From the NCBI GenBank assembly GCA_025642065.1, contig JAODUP010000042.1:787501-851500 (forward strand): 64,000 bases of DNA, read 5' to 3'. Of this stretch, positions 32,202 through 45,274 are shown in pieces. Source of the DNA: Paralvinella palmiformis. Taxonomy: Eukaryota > Annelida > Polychaeta > Terebellida > Alvinellidae. Made by a program: the position numbers and the translations under genes. Numbering within the stretch: the first letter of the stretch is position 1; every line of letters starts with the position of its first letter. The notes beneath the pieces are model-generated. The model saw nothing but the letters and a program-made list of their open reading frames with translations. It did not search any database and was not told where the DNA came from.

Positions 32202-33216
32202 CACCTATGGTAAATACAGGAGTTACAAATGGGTATACTAACATAACATTAAAGTATCATTCTTCTAGATCATTAAAATTTAGTACTTCATGGAGCTCGC
32301 AAAGTCAATGTCAAGCGTATACAACAGTTCGTTTTAGATTGGTTAAATTTACTTTTTCCGTTGTAAAAATGTTTTTTTACAGCAATATCTAAGTGGTAGG
32401 CTGGGTACTAGTCGCGCGGAGCGCCACCTGGCGAATTAGTTACAAGGTAGCTCGTTTCGTTTGGCATTATCACAGTACAGCTGCCAACCTTCTCCTTAAT
32501 ACTCACTGAAGATGCACCAATTAATAGTTCGAAGATAAGTCGACAGGTGGCACAACATATAAGACAAACAGTTACACATAAAACATCCCACATATCGATA
32601 TTTCTCATTTGATTGGGAGATATGCCATCTGGAATAAAACATTCTTCTGCGGGCGCACTATGGAAGGGATTCAGCAATGGCAAGGAATGCATGAATAAAC
32701 ATATGTATATAACTTAATAAATAAGTACAGAATGGCAAACGCTACAACAAAATGGTGTATATATTGTTTTGTCTTTTTGTGTGTGTGTAAAATCTAACAA
32801 ACAAACCACCTTTTGTTATTCGATACCAAATAAAATCCATCCTCTTGTCTAAAGTCAGTCACAGCACACAGTCAACGGCCGTGGTATCCCTCTTACCATC
32901 CATTCGGCTGACCCCCGGCATCCCAAACAACCCCCCCCCCCACCAAATAAAGCACACCAATATCTACACCATGAATGACTGACATTGTTCTTGGTTTTGT
33001 TGGAGATCTGTCTGCTGCTTGGTCTGTCTGTTTATCGCTCTGTCTGTCTATCTATCCGTTTGCTCGTCTAGCCGTCTGTCTGTCCGTTTACTGGTCTGTC
33101 TGTCTGATTGTTTGTCTGTCTCATAATGGTAAAACTATCCCTCAAAAAGTATATTTCATTATGGAACGTAATATATTACAACTATAATCTCTCTATATAT
33201 ACATATTTACACAGGT

Positions 33217-33266
<50 letters not shown>

Positions 33267-33620
33267 CAACTAGACTGTAGTAAACCCTTAGATCTTACAT
33301 GGCACACATTTAATTAGTATTCCTGAGATGGCTTTGATGTTTTCCGGTTTTTCCTACTTTCTAACAAACACATTTAAATATACAGTAAACAATTATAATA
33401 CCACTGTGTTTTTTCCTGCTTTGATGTTGCCAGTCACAGAAAGACCGTGAAAGATCGCGCAGCTTAATTAATAGAAAAATACGGCTCTGTTTAATGGGCG
33501 TAGTTCTGACAATACTCACCAGGTGTCACTTAAACAGACGTGGAATACGTGTAAAGTATCGCTTGAAAATATGTATAACTACCATCGCATTAGTTACAGT
33601 AATAATAATAATTATTATTA
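29076..33620. other. Intergenic DNA, no gene seen
   Basis: AT-rich. Contains (AT)n at 32159-32197 and 33219-33261 and a degenerate CTGT-type tract at 32995-33122. CAGTGGCGAATGG at 30545 resembles a hAT-type terminus but stands alone. Short open frames here lack homology, Kozak context or splice support. Confidence 0.5.
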
Positions 33621-34079
33621 TTATACTAATAATAACAACATCAAGCCAACAAACGGTATCAATAACACTGAGGTATGATGGTGGCTTTGGCTTCCATTTA
33701 AATGCTCGTTGACGGCCATTGCTACTTTAGCCTCGTTTTCATTATCTGCCGTAGCTTTAGTTGTCGTATAACGAACTTCGATAACTCGTCTTTCCGGCTC
33801 GCCTTCCGCCATATTGACTTGATCACGTGGCCTATCGCTAGTTTCGTCCAGACGATCCCCGGATGGGCTCTTTCGTTTTCCTTCGCGTTTTTCGTGTTCC
33901 ACGATGATGGTTGGTACGTTAGTGGTAGATGGTTGTGAGACAGGTTTGGGTATCTTGAAGATGACGTTCACCTCCATTTTCTGACCCAATGGCGCCGGAA
34001 GTCGCATGATCACGTTGTGATTGTTTTCACTTCCTGCCACGACGAGGTCCGCTCTCTGCGCAATTCCGTCTACAAAAAC
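33621..34079 (-). CDS. Orphan secreted protein, coding exon 2 (terminal)
   Basis: Encodes 152 residues from VFVDGIAQRADLVV through a charged linker (EHEKREGKRK...) to the hydrophobic C-terminus and TAA. The acceptor TTCCTTTATTCGTTCAG has a pyrimidine-rich tract. It joins exon 1 without changing phase. Confidence 0.8.
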   Translation of the reverse strand, partial: VFVDGIAQRADLVVAGSENNHNVIMRLPAPLGQKMEVNVIFKIPKPVSQPSTTNVPTIIVEHEKREGKRKSPSGDRLDETSDRPRDQVNMAEGEPERRVIEVRYTTTKATADNENEAKVAMAVNEHLNGSQSHHHTSVLLIPFVGLMLLLLV

Positions 34080-34366
34080 CTGAACGAATAAAGGAAAATC
34101 GAGTATAAATATCATATATTAAAAAACTGCAATACAATTTAGGTTGGTAATTTATATTAACTAACAGAAAATACCCAACAATTTTTATTACATGGTGGCT
34201 AAATTCATCCGCGAAAAGGATGGAACCCCGTTGTAGAAGTTAATTACAAACCCCTGGAAATCGCACACCCCGGGGTTTGTAATTTCCTAGGAAATCACAA
34301 AACCTCCCTGGGAATCGCACTCCCCCCATCCAGCACTGCTACCGACGGACTAACACCACATTCCCC

Positions 34367-34412
<46 letters not shown>

Positions 34413-37400
34413 CTCGATCTCCCTTCTTTTCTAACGGTGACGGGGAGAGGTAAAAATATAGCCACTTTTTATATCACAACTGTGATATTACTTAAAATGC
34501 ATAAAAACGATAAATATATTTGTGCTGATTGATGAAAAATATTGTAGTTAGAACATAGAATATGGTAAAATAGAAATGGGGCAGCTATTCCATTGTTTTG
34601 TGACACTATTGAATGAATACAAGTTAGATGGGGAGAGGTTAGAAATAGAGGCAGTGTATCTTACCACATGAAAAAATGGGCAAATTTTTTGTCTAAAATT
34701 GTATTTTAATATTCCAATTTTTTGTTATTAGATTGAAACTGAGATGAAATATTTTTTGTTAATTAATTTTGTGCAAAAAACGCAATTTGATCCATTTCTA
34801 ACGTACAACTATATGTTGTTCATATTAAAATCACATATGGCAGGGAGGCTTATGGTGAGAGGCAATTAAAAAAACCTTCACTACGGGTATGTGTGGTATA
34901 TTATAAGAGGGGGTTTGTGATTTCCAGGGGGGGGGTGCGATTTCCTAGGAAATCGCAAACCATGCCCATATATGGACATGCAGGTTTGTGGGTGTGTGTG
35001 TGTGTGATTTACAGGGTATGTATCTTAAATACAAGCAATTTTAATTATACAATCTGGCATACTCGGGTTAATCGTTAATGTTTTGTATGCGCCCCCCTAA
35101 AGCAGACAATTTGTCATCCTATATAAAACATTCATACGAATATCAAAATACTATCACCACAAACAAACGTAACCCGTCCCAAGTTAAATCCTCGTCAATG
35201 ACATTATATTTAAATCAGACAGCGCCCATTGCTCACGGCAGTCTAGATAAAAATCGTAGACGTAATTTGTTTTACACAAACAGACAAGTTTTAGACGCAT
35301 TCTTTCACATGTTGCGTCTGATTTATGTAAAGAACAAAAAACCTCCGCGAAAACATACACACAGACAGTTCGTGTCTGCTCCCATGGGTCCGTTTGAAGG
35401 AGTGTTTTGCGGAGTTGGGGCGGAGGGGGGGGGGCACACATTTGTACAGATTTGATCTCGATGTTGGCGAGTATTTGTCCAGTTCTTCTGTCTGTTACGT
35501 ACAGATATAGTCCGGAGATTGCACGTCCGTTCGTTCAGACATTAAAAAGATCACATAATCCCCGAGTCATTGTATTCCGCCCGACAGTTGACCGTATGAC
35601 ATCCGTTTCGCAAACCAGTAATTCGATAACCCAATGTTCCGACGCAACAGCGAGGGGTGTGCTTCAGTACAGAGTTTACATGCAGGTGAACTCTACATCT
35701 ACATGATCTAACAGCCTGGATACATACGTGTATGTCAAAATATCTGGATTTGTTGTTTTTATTTTCATTGTTGTTGTTTTTGTTGCTGTTTTGTCTGAAC
35801 CACAACTTTAAAATGGAAAACAGCGACATCAACTGACCAGATATTTGTATTAAAAGTACAATAACGCAGATATATCTTAAGTTTAATTAATATGTGATTA
35901 TTACCAACAGGACATCAAAACACATCCATAGCGAGTCTTTTAGGGAACTTCAGTGGTCTAGCCTGTTACGGGTGTTGGACTTAGTACCGCAACGGCAAAG
36001 GATCATGGATTCGATCCCACAAAAAAGGATGAAGCGTATTCAGGGATGAATTTTTCAGCTCACAGCATCGTGGGTGGTTGAGCACTTTCAATGGTGATGT
36101 TGGCTCACCGACTTAATTAACATATGTTGGACTTTATCGATCCTTCTAGGACGTAAAACATTCTGGCAGTGACCTCCCTCTGGGTATCCTGGCTCAGGGC
36201 ATCTCTCCGTACTGTTGTTTAGTGAGTGGTGGAGGGAGTTGGTATCAATCACTCAGTAAAAGGTACTACCATGGGAAATAAAAGTTCATTCTTTCGTGTG
36301 TGATCTTGGCTTTGTGATCGAAGATCACGAAAGAAAAGATATTCCATCCGATGCCTCCTACAATCTACCAAACACGTCATGTATGTATGTATGTAATTGT
36401 ATGTATCTATGTATGGAGGTGTGTATGTTTGTATGTATATATGTATGTACGTGTTACCGTTTAACAGTCCCTTTCGTGCACACGGTAGGACAAATGGACC
36501 GACTGACCTCCAAAATTAGAGGCGAAATAAAAGATTAAACACCCTTCAGACATAATTAGGCTTGGGTTTGAACCCAGGTGTTAGGGATATGAGGGCTTTC
36601 GTGATACTAGCCCGTCCACAGAGACGGATTTTTTCTACCTACACTGCAGCAGCAAACAGCTCTGATTCTATATCAATGTTAGAAAACTTCTAATGGTACG
36701 TTGAGTGATTCGATCAGCAACCTTTGCCGACATTTGTCACTGACACAAAGCTAGCGATTGAACAATCAGTTTGTCGGAACATCGGGTTATCAGAATACTG
36801 GGCTGTCGAAACAATGGGATGTCGGAATAGTGGATAGTGTCGTCATATAGGACAAACCCCGTAACCGTCAACAACAATTGCAAATTTAGAGATACGGTGA
36901 ACGGGGCGGAGTCACTTAATACCAAATACACTGAATACATGTGCCTGTGACCTTATATGACCAAATATTTAATAATAATAATAATAATATATTTTTTCAT
37001 AATAATCCATAGTCTAGTTGGTAGCCCATTGGATCACTACGACCCGAGTTCGAATCTCGGCCCATTTAGCCTACCGTGTGCACAGAAGTGGCCGTAAAAC
37101 ATCAATCATCATCATCATCATCATCATAATCCATCATATTTTCCAGTGTTTATTATTGTCATTTATTATGATTAATAAATAATACGAATGTCAATATTAC
37201 TATTGTTCTTATAATATTACTAATCTGATAAAGATCACAGATTACGACGAAGAACACAGGACGAAAGAAACTTTGGCCGCACTGCACTGTCCGTCAGCGT
37301 GACAATAATATGGCGGAACGCCGATTATATTATCGCCACAAAACAAAACACAGCACCACCAATAGACAGACAGATGACTCCAAATGTTTTATGCCAACAA

Positions 37401-40400
37401 GCCCCGATCGATGACTGCGCGTACACCCACGCAAAATGGCCCTTTTAAGATATGGCGCTATCGGATTGAACAAAAACGTACCCCAACTAAATCGGTATAT
37501 AAATCATGGTATTTTAAGCAACACATGACGTAAAACGGCTGTAATGATTTACGCTTCTAAAGTAAAACTGTTTTCTATTTGTACAGAAAGGATTGGACGA
37601 ATAAGGAACGTATATAAACCAGAAAACATCACAAAGCTAGAAAGTTTCCAGGGCGTGTGTAATTTGGCAAAATGAAATATGTACCTTCATTATGAGGTGT
37701 CCTGTGAAGTTTTATACGTCATCTGAGTAAATGCGAAAAATAACGTCGACTAATTCGGCAAAAGATAAACGGATTATAGACACAAAACTAGCCGATTATG
37801 GGCTCTAATTTAGCCGGAAAAATGGTGCAAATGAACAGATATAATTTGCTGGGCTTCTGATGGATAATATTTTCCTGATCTGTACGCGACCCTGGTGCAG
37901 CCAAGGATAGAAACCTTCATCGAATTTAGCGCATACTTACTGAGCATCAGAAGCCACGTCCATCCTTCAGGATTGTCAAAATCTACTCCTCCGACTCGAG
38001 ACGTGATGAGTGTTGAGAACGAAGTCCTTGTTGGAGTTTATTAGTTTGAAGGATGTACGACAAATGTTTGACAGAGGTAGTAATGAGTAAAAAATAGCAG
38101 CAATGTTAGTTTTGTTTGGAGGGTCTTTAGAACGTCAAACTATCAGGATGAAGATGAATCATGGAGCAGCACGTGGCTGAAATGTAGAATTTAGCCAAAA
38201 TGGCTACTTGTATTTGTGTTCGAAGTTGCGAATGATTGAAAAGATCATTTTGATTAATAATAATAATAAAAATACAGTGACGATTTAGAGACTCTAAGCA
38301 TCTGACGCAAATAACTTGGTCACTAGGGCGAATGATCCAGGGTCCGGACTACTCCCTTGCCTAAACTGGATCCACTTTTAGTGGATACTCTCATAGTATT
38401 ATTTGGCAGCTCAATCCCCCTCCTCCAAAAACACTTTCCGATGTATATAAACATGAAGTTATCGTCAGGTCATTAAAATCGGCCAGTTCATGTTGACCTA
38501 GAATGATCGGGGGGGTGGAGGTGGGCATACAACGATGATGGACAACTAGCCTTGTAACATTTGTAGACCCGACTATAACTGTATGGACCAACTGGACGGG
38601 GGGTGGGGAAGAACTCCGGTTAAGTCCGAACCCTGCTTAAACTTGACCAGTAAATCAGTGCTCAAAGTTAGCCAGGTTCGAGTCGAGTTAGTAGAACAAT
38701 CTCCAGATTTTGATAAATGTTTATTACGATATAAAACTGTCTCCGGCTGCCGAACTATTTTGCACAGCGCCACCAGGCGAGCCGGTAGACAGTCTAAGTC
38801 CATCACAAGGTTAATGGTCTACTGATAAGGGCCCCGGAGTACCTCAACAAGGGTATAATAAATTCTCTATAGGGACATCAAAAATACTGCTCTGTACTCT
38901 GTCAGGAGAAAACAACGGAGCAGCCCGGCAATAGGTCACCATGGTAACACTATGGCATGAAAATGGCTACCGTAAAAGTAGGCCGTGTGAGAGAGTGAGT
39001 GAGATAGTCAGTCAGTCAATCTAGATCGGTAAAAAATGAGCATGTGAATGAGGATTGTTTTTATACTCAGCATTAACCTCACCTGGGATATATGGCCGAA
39101 GGGTTACTCCTCGGAAAAAGGAGGTTATCTGGCGAAAATGATGACTGAAACATCCCACACCAGCAACAATGGGATTCGATCCCGTGGTCTGCGTATTTGT
39201 ATATAGTAAAGAATTTAGCGACTCGGACATATAGTATGGGCGACGGTAAGGACACTTATAATGGTGAGGAACAGGGGGCAGCTCAGTCGCCATGAGCTCC
39301 CCACACGATCCCACATCACACCACATTAATACTGACTAAAACCTGGTGGATGAAAGGCTCATAGAATATTAGGACTCGATTCCACGATCTGAAATTCTAC
39401 AATATAGTGTGCTATCACCGAGACCACGGAAGTTGGTCCAGACAGGCCAGAAATGTGAAATATTTAGTATTTTGTTTCTGGATCACACCCAGATCCAGAT
39501 ATGCCATTATAGTTAGTCAGAGACACTGACTCACAGTGAAATTATATCTGATGTCTCAGAAACGTTAGAGATCGTTTTCTAATTATCAGTTGGTGATCTG
39601 TAAAACGATCTAATGTCATAATACTGTCTGTAGGTTATCTATCAAATATTCTAATGTCATAACATCGTCTGTAATTAAAGGTAGGTTATCTATCAAATAC
39701 TCTTATATCATAACATCGTCTGTAATTAAAGGTAGGTTATCTATCAAATACTCTAATGTCATAACATCGTCTGTAATTAAAGGTAGGTTATCTATCAAAT
39801 ACTCTTATATCATAACATCGTCTGTAATTAAAGGTAGGTTATCTATCAAATACTCTAATGTCATAACATCGTCTGTAATTAAAGGTAGGTTATCTATCAA
39901 ATACTCTAATGTCATAACATCGTCTGTAATTAAAGGTAGGTTATCTATCAAATACTCTAATGTCATAACATCGTCTATATATTCTGAAATATTCTAATAT
40001 AACTGGCTTCATCAATCACAGCTTAATCAACAAACTCGGGCTGTTCTAGACAATTCAATAATAACTACACGAAGTACACTCAAACGCCACTAGAGGGCAG
40101 CATGTAGGATTGTAGAAATATAACCAGAGAACGTCTATATATACAAGTTCTCTGATATAACGCGCTGGTTGGTATACTTGACGTGTGCTGTAACTCAGTT
40201 TCAGGCCACGTAACAGTTGAATTTATGTTCTCTAAGTACACCTTTCAAGTTGGCAACTTTTTGCTCATTAGAAAACTGACGCTGTATTTGTCTAGAATAA
40301 TGTCGAGAGCCACTTGTATTTGACGACTGACACAAAAAGTAACAGAATATATTATACGACGGTTGTTGGGAACAACGTTAACCGGCAATAGAGGCGGCCA

Positions 40401-42968
40401 TTAAAATGTCATCGGGGAGAATTTAAGAACCTACGGATGGCCATCTTTTTCCGCGGGAAGCCATGAGACAGACATATAGTGGATGCTCGTTTTTCCGACT
40501 GGGTCCCAAACCGTCACTTGATGAACTTTAGCCAATATGGACTTCCTCGTTTGGCTAAATGTGGCTTCCTCGGGTAGCTTTCTTAATGTTAATTTCGACT
40601 TTCGGAATATAATTAGACTTAAAGGTATACGTGTTGAATTCCGGGACATGTGTTCCAGTTGTAATTGTTGTTATTTTAGCCTCAGCGCTGGGCACACATC
40701 GGACATTAGGCCAAAGGCCGATTCCCTGAGGAAAGGACACGTGTTTCAATGTGACCTCATCAATTCTAATTGACACGTATTTTGTGATTTCGTCATTAGG
40801 CATTCAATTAAAGAAACTGACCTTTCAGCCTCCAACACCGTTAGAAATCTGATATCTGAGTGATACCCCGGGGTACTTATGCATGCAATATGCATGCAAG
40901 CTTTGGCGTTACTAAACCCTATTTAATTTATGGGTACGGTACGGAAATGCAGTATTCGATAAATACCGATTTATAATTGATACATTTCGAACCATTTACA
41001 GGTAAACCCGATTTAAGCATCATTTATGTGTTAGCGATTACTGAACAATTTTTTTTCACCACCTTCCCTCCACACACACAGACACACACACAGCTTCCTT
41101 ATATGTAAAAGTTCCCCGGGTGCAGGTGTACATCAAAACACCGATCAGGGATGTTCACCACTGACAATGTACTCCGGACCAAAAATAGACTGCTACAGTT
41201 TCCGGTTTAGAGCCGGGTTAATCACTCCCAGGACGGATAAACAGTTCCAGACCGAGCGAGTGATGACTTCCAGAGATCGACTTTCTTTTTTAGCCGCAAG
41301 TGTCAATATTGTGGAGAGCACCGCGATGACTTGAACACCACTCGATATGTAACAACCTACTTCGGAAACGAGGCTTTCGGAAGTCACGTGTTTTTCCCAT
41401 ACTGCAATGGATATCCTTCGAGATTGGTTTGGTTTCAAGTTGGTGGCTGGTGAGCTGATAGTAAAGTGGGTGGGATTTTTTAAAAGTGATTTTTTTCCCT
41501 ATTGGCTGCTTATTGATCTTTCTTTGGTCTTTTTCGGGACAGCTGGTAACTAGCCGAGAGACATGTTATGCTGTACATGGCCAGAACAAGAAAGGCGTTA
41601 TCTGATAGAATGAGAACATACATCAAAATGTGCTACCTTAATCAGTTATTGTGTCTGCTTTCTTAAAACACACAAACATACACACACAGGGGGGAGGGGA
41701 GAGAGAGAGAGAGAGAGAAAAGGACGTGCACACGACGTTGAGACACCCAAATGGTTGCAAAGGTCTGCACGTACTGATGCACTGTATACCCCTTTGGACA
41801 TACCCATCATATACCGTACCGATATGTGTCCAAACGCGTATCTGTTTTCACGCACCTGCACTCGCACAGCACCATGCACAATAGTAACATACACAACGAT
41901 ACATGTCCACACACACACACACACACACACAACACACACAGGGAGAGGGGGGCGAATTAAAAATCAACAAGACAAGACAAGACACCCAGGCTAAGTAACA
42001 TAACAGCTAGTCAGCCATGTTATCATCTAGGCAGAGCCCAGCTGTTTATTTCGTTGAGTTTTTCTTGTTCTGTGTGGCCCACTCACACTGTTGACTCTCT
42101 CAGTAGGCTTCTAGAAAAACCACAGACAAGTAATTGCCGACGACTGAATCTTCTTGGAAAAAACCACGACCCAGATGAAATAAAGGCTGAAAATAAACAC
42201 GACCCGAAACAAGAATTGTTTTTTTCTATTTGCCGCTAAGAACATAACACCATTGACCTAAATATGTTGATTAATTCGTTAATGGCCGCCATTCAGCCGT
42301 TTTGTGGTTTGGTATTATGGTTGGACCGTTCAGTTTGGCGTGTTATGTCTTGGCATGAAGCCTTGCGTATTGGATATGGTTTTATTTCCAAACTTTCCAG
42401 ACTGAACGTTATTTAAATGTGATTCACTTGTGCACTTTTAGCGAGAAAATAATAAAATTCTTGCCGCCCAACTGTAAATAATTTTTTATAACTCGGACAA
42501 TCTCTACTGCCGTGGGCGAACGGCTGGAATGCTTCCCAATTGAACTGTTTTTCTTGTTTTTAAATTTTGTAGAATTCTGAGTTGATCCATGTTTGTCTGG
42601 ACAATGTTGACCTTGGATGAACACGACCAGCACCGTTCCTCATCAAACTTTCTTTCACCCATCATCGCCCGGTACCACCCACCCCCCACCCATCCATCGA
42701 GTTGGTATTTCTATGTTGGGTGTTAATCGTTTGTATCAGTTGTGTATTCTAATTCTATATTGGGTTTATAATTGTGGGAGTGTTTGTTTGTCGCTCTACA
42801 GACACACTGTGGGTTGCGGGGGGGGGTGCGATTGTCGGCCTCATTGTATCCTCATAAATGTTAAAACACGAAAAATACGAGCTTTTTGCATCAATGTGTT
42901 AAAATTCTACCCACTCAATCACTCACTCGCTCGCTCACTCACATTTTGCCACACAGCGCTTACGAACA

Positions 42969-42999
<31 letters not shown>

Positions 43000-44909
43000 T
43001 CTTTATAGCCAGCGACGTACTGTGACATAGCGTGACATGTCACTCTGTGTTCTATTGCTAATTATTCCATTCATGTTATTTCTATCAGCATTTCGCCAGT
43101 CTCTGTAATTGTCAAACGCGACACTGTATTATGTGTATAGAGTACACACTGTATTATGTGTATACGAGTACACGCTGCCCTATTCTAGTCATGTTGTTGT
43201 GTATCACGTCACCAGACCTGAGTTATTGCTGTGTCGCTTTATCAAATTTACAACCGTAATTACTCTGACCCGAAATGGGCGACTTCCGTAGCACAGCTGG
43301 TACCGCACTGTGCCGCAAATATCTCGATCGTCGGGTCGAATCTCAATGTTGCCCGTTAGCTTCATTTGGGATGTTTCGTCTATTATTAAAAGGCTTCGTT
43401 TTGCCCGGAAGTAATCACTGTCGACCATATGTCCCGGATGTGTCTGGTCAAACAAAATATTAAGGCTATCACTTACTCTGACCTCACTGACCTCCTAAAA
43501 AAGGCCTGTACCTCAAATAAACTTCATATTCTCAGCGTTATACCGTTATTTATTTGGCTGTCATTTTCCCCGAGGAGAGATTCACCCGTAATTCCCCCCC
43601 CCCCCGGGAGGAATTCATCATGGCCCAACTGGTGGAGCCGTTTGCGGCAGAGATCCAACACCTGGTTTCAAACCGTGGTCGGGTTATGTCTGGAGGGTGT
43701 TTCATCTTTCACTTCGCCTCATTACATTTGGACGTCGTCCGACCTATTTGTCCTATGGTGTTTATACAATTGGCCGTAAAACGACATTTAAACGATATAA
43801 TATACTTCCTTCACATCATTGGTTCATTCATCCACATCCGGTTAGTTCGCTGGACTGGACGCACTAAACATTTAACACACACACAAACAGAGAGATATAT
43901 ATATATATGCACACACAGACAGATAGATGCACGCGCGCGCGCACACACAGACACACACAGATACACACACAGACATACATACACACACATACACACAGAC
44001 ATACACACACACACACACAGAGGGGGGGGGGGAAGAGAGAGCTCTGGCTACACAAAAATCAGTTGAGATTAACAAATTAAAAACGGAAACAAAACGAATG
44101 TAGACAAGATGTTAAACATCGTCAGGATCGTGTTATCCACCAGAATACGTACATGTTAGGGAAGGGGGGGGGGGCGAATTTCTCCTCCACCCCCACACAC
44201 ACGCACACCCAGCAAGAACGGTAGGTGAGAATGAAGCACGTTTTATCTGTCCGTTCTACCTCCCCCCTCGAACATAATACACCTAAACCAATAGTGTAAA
44301 AGTCTACTTTACTGACCTAGATAACCTTATTGACCTAGATAATGACTATATCAAGTAATGATTGGTAAGTACATCATAACAGAGTTGATCAAGGACAAAC
44401 ATAGTAAAGAACATATTATGTCCTGAAGATGGGGTCAAGGAGTTTTAGAAAGAGAGAGAGAGATGCGACCACAACTGAGCTACCCCTGGATGTGGTGTAC
44501 TACTTCAAGGTCACCGCACTGCCCAACGTTGTTCTCCGGAAGACGATATAGATCCAGACAGCGCTTTTGTTATCAACGTAGCTGATCCCAAAAGAAGTAT
44601 GAAGTTAGTGCTTATCTATAGTTAGATATATATAATGGAGCTATTGATCTGGGTTTAGCCATAAACGAGTCCAGTTTATGAGGAAGACCCTCATTATTAT
44701 ATGCCGACTGTACGACGTTATATGGCTAACTCATTGATAAGGTTATAGCTGTTAGTGGTAACATAAATAATGGTTTATTATTATTAGGGTTGAGAATTGT
44801 GTGTTATATATCACGGTTCTAGGTATCAATATGGTTACTATGGATATAATGGTGGTGGTGGTGGTGGTGTGGGGGGCGCTTGATGTGTGTGTGTGTGTGT
44901 GTGTTTATG

Positions 44910-44941
<32 letters not shown>

Positions 44942-45236
44942 CCGGTATAAGCGAACTGAAATGTTCTGGTTATATTTCCGCTCCACCTCAAAGATCCTAG
45001 CACTTGATATCAGCCATATTTCAGCATATTATGACGAAAGACTGACATATAGATAGCCAGACACACACACACACACACACACAGTTGTCTCAGTGAGTCA
45101 AGGTCTTCTGGCAGTATGTGAAAATAACAGGCACTGTCACAGATAAGCAGGGATTTGAAACAAAGCATATGGATAATTCATCAGGGACATAAAATAAGAG
45201 GGTTTTTTTTCTACTGAAACGTATCATGTGCCAACA

Positions 45237-45274
<38 letters not shown>

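Noticed and set aside
39610..39976. CRISPR-like direct repeats
   Set aside because: The units are contiguous with no unique spacers, in a spliced eukaryotic genome; it is a minisatellite.
43811..44075. Several overlapping Cys/Val-rich frames, both strands
   Set aside because: Translations of (CA)n/(GT)n and CAGA-type microsatellites in three frames.
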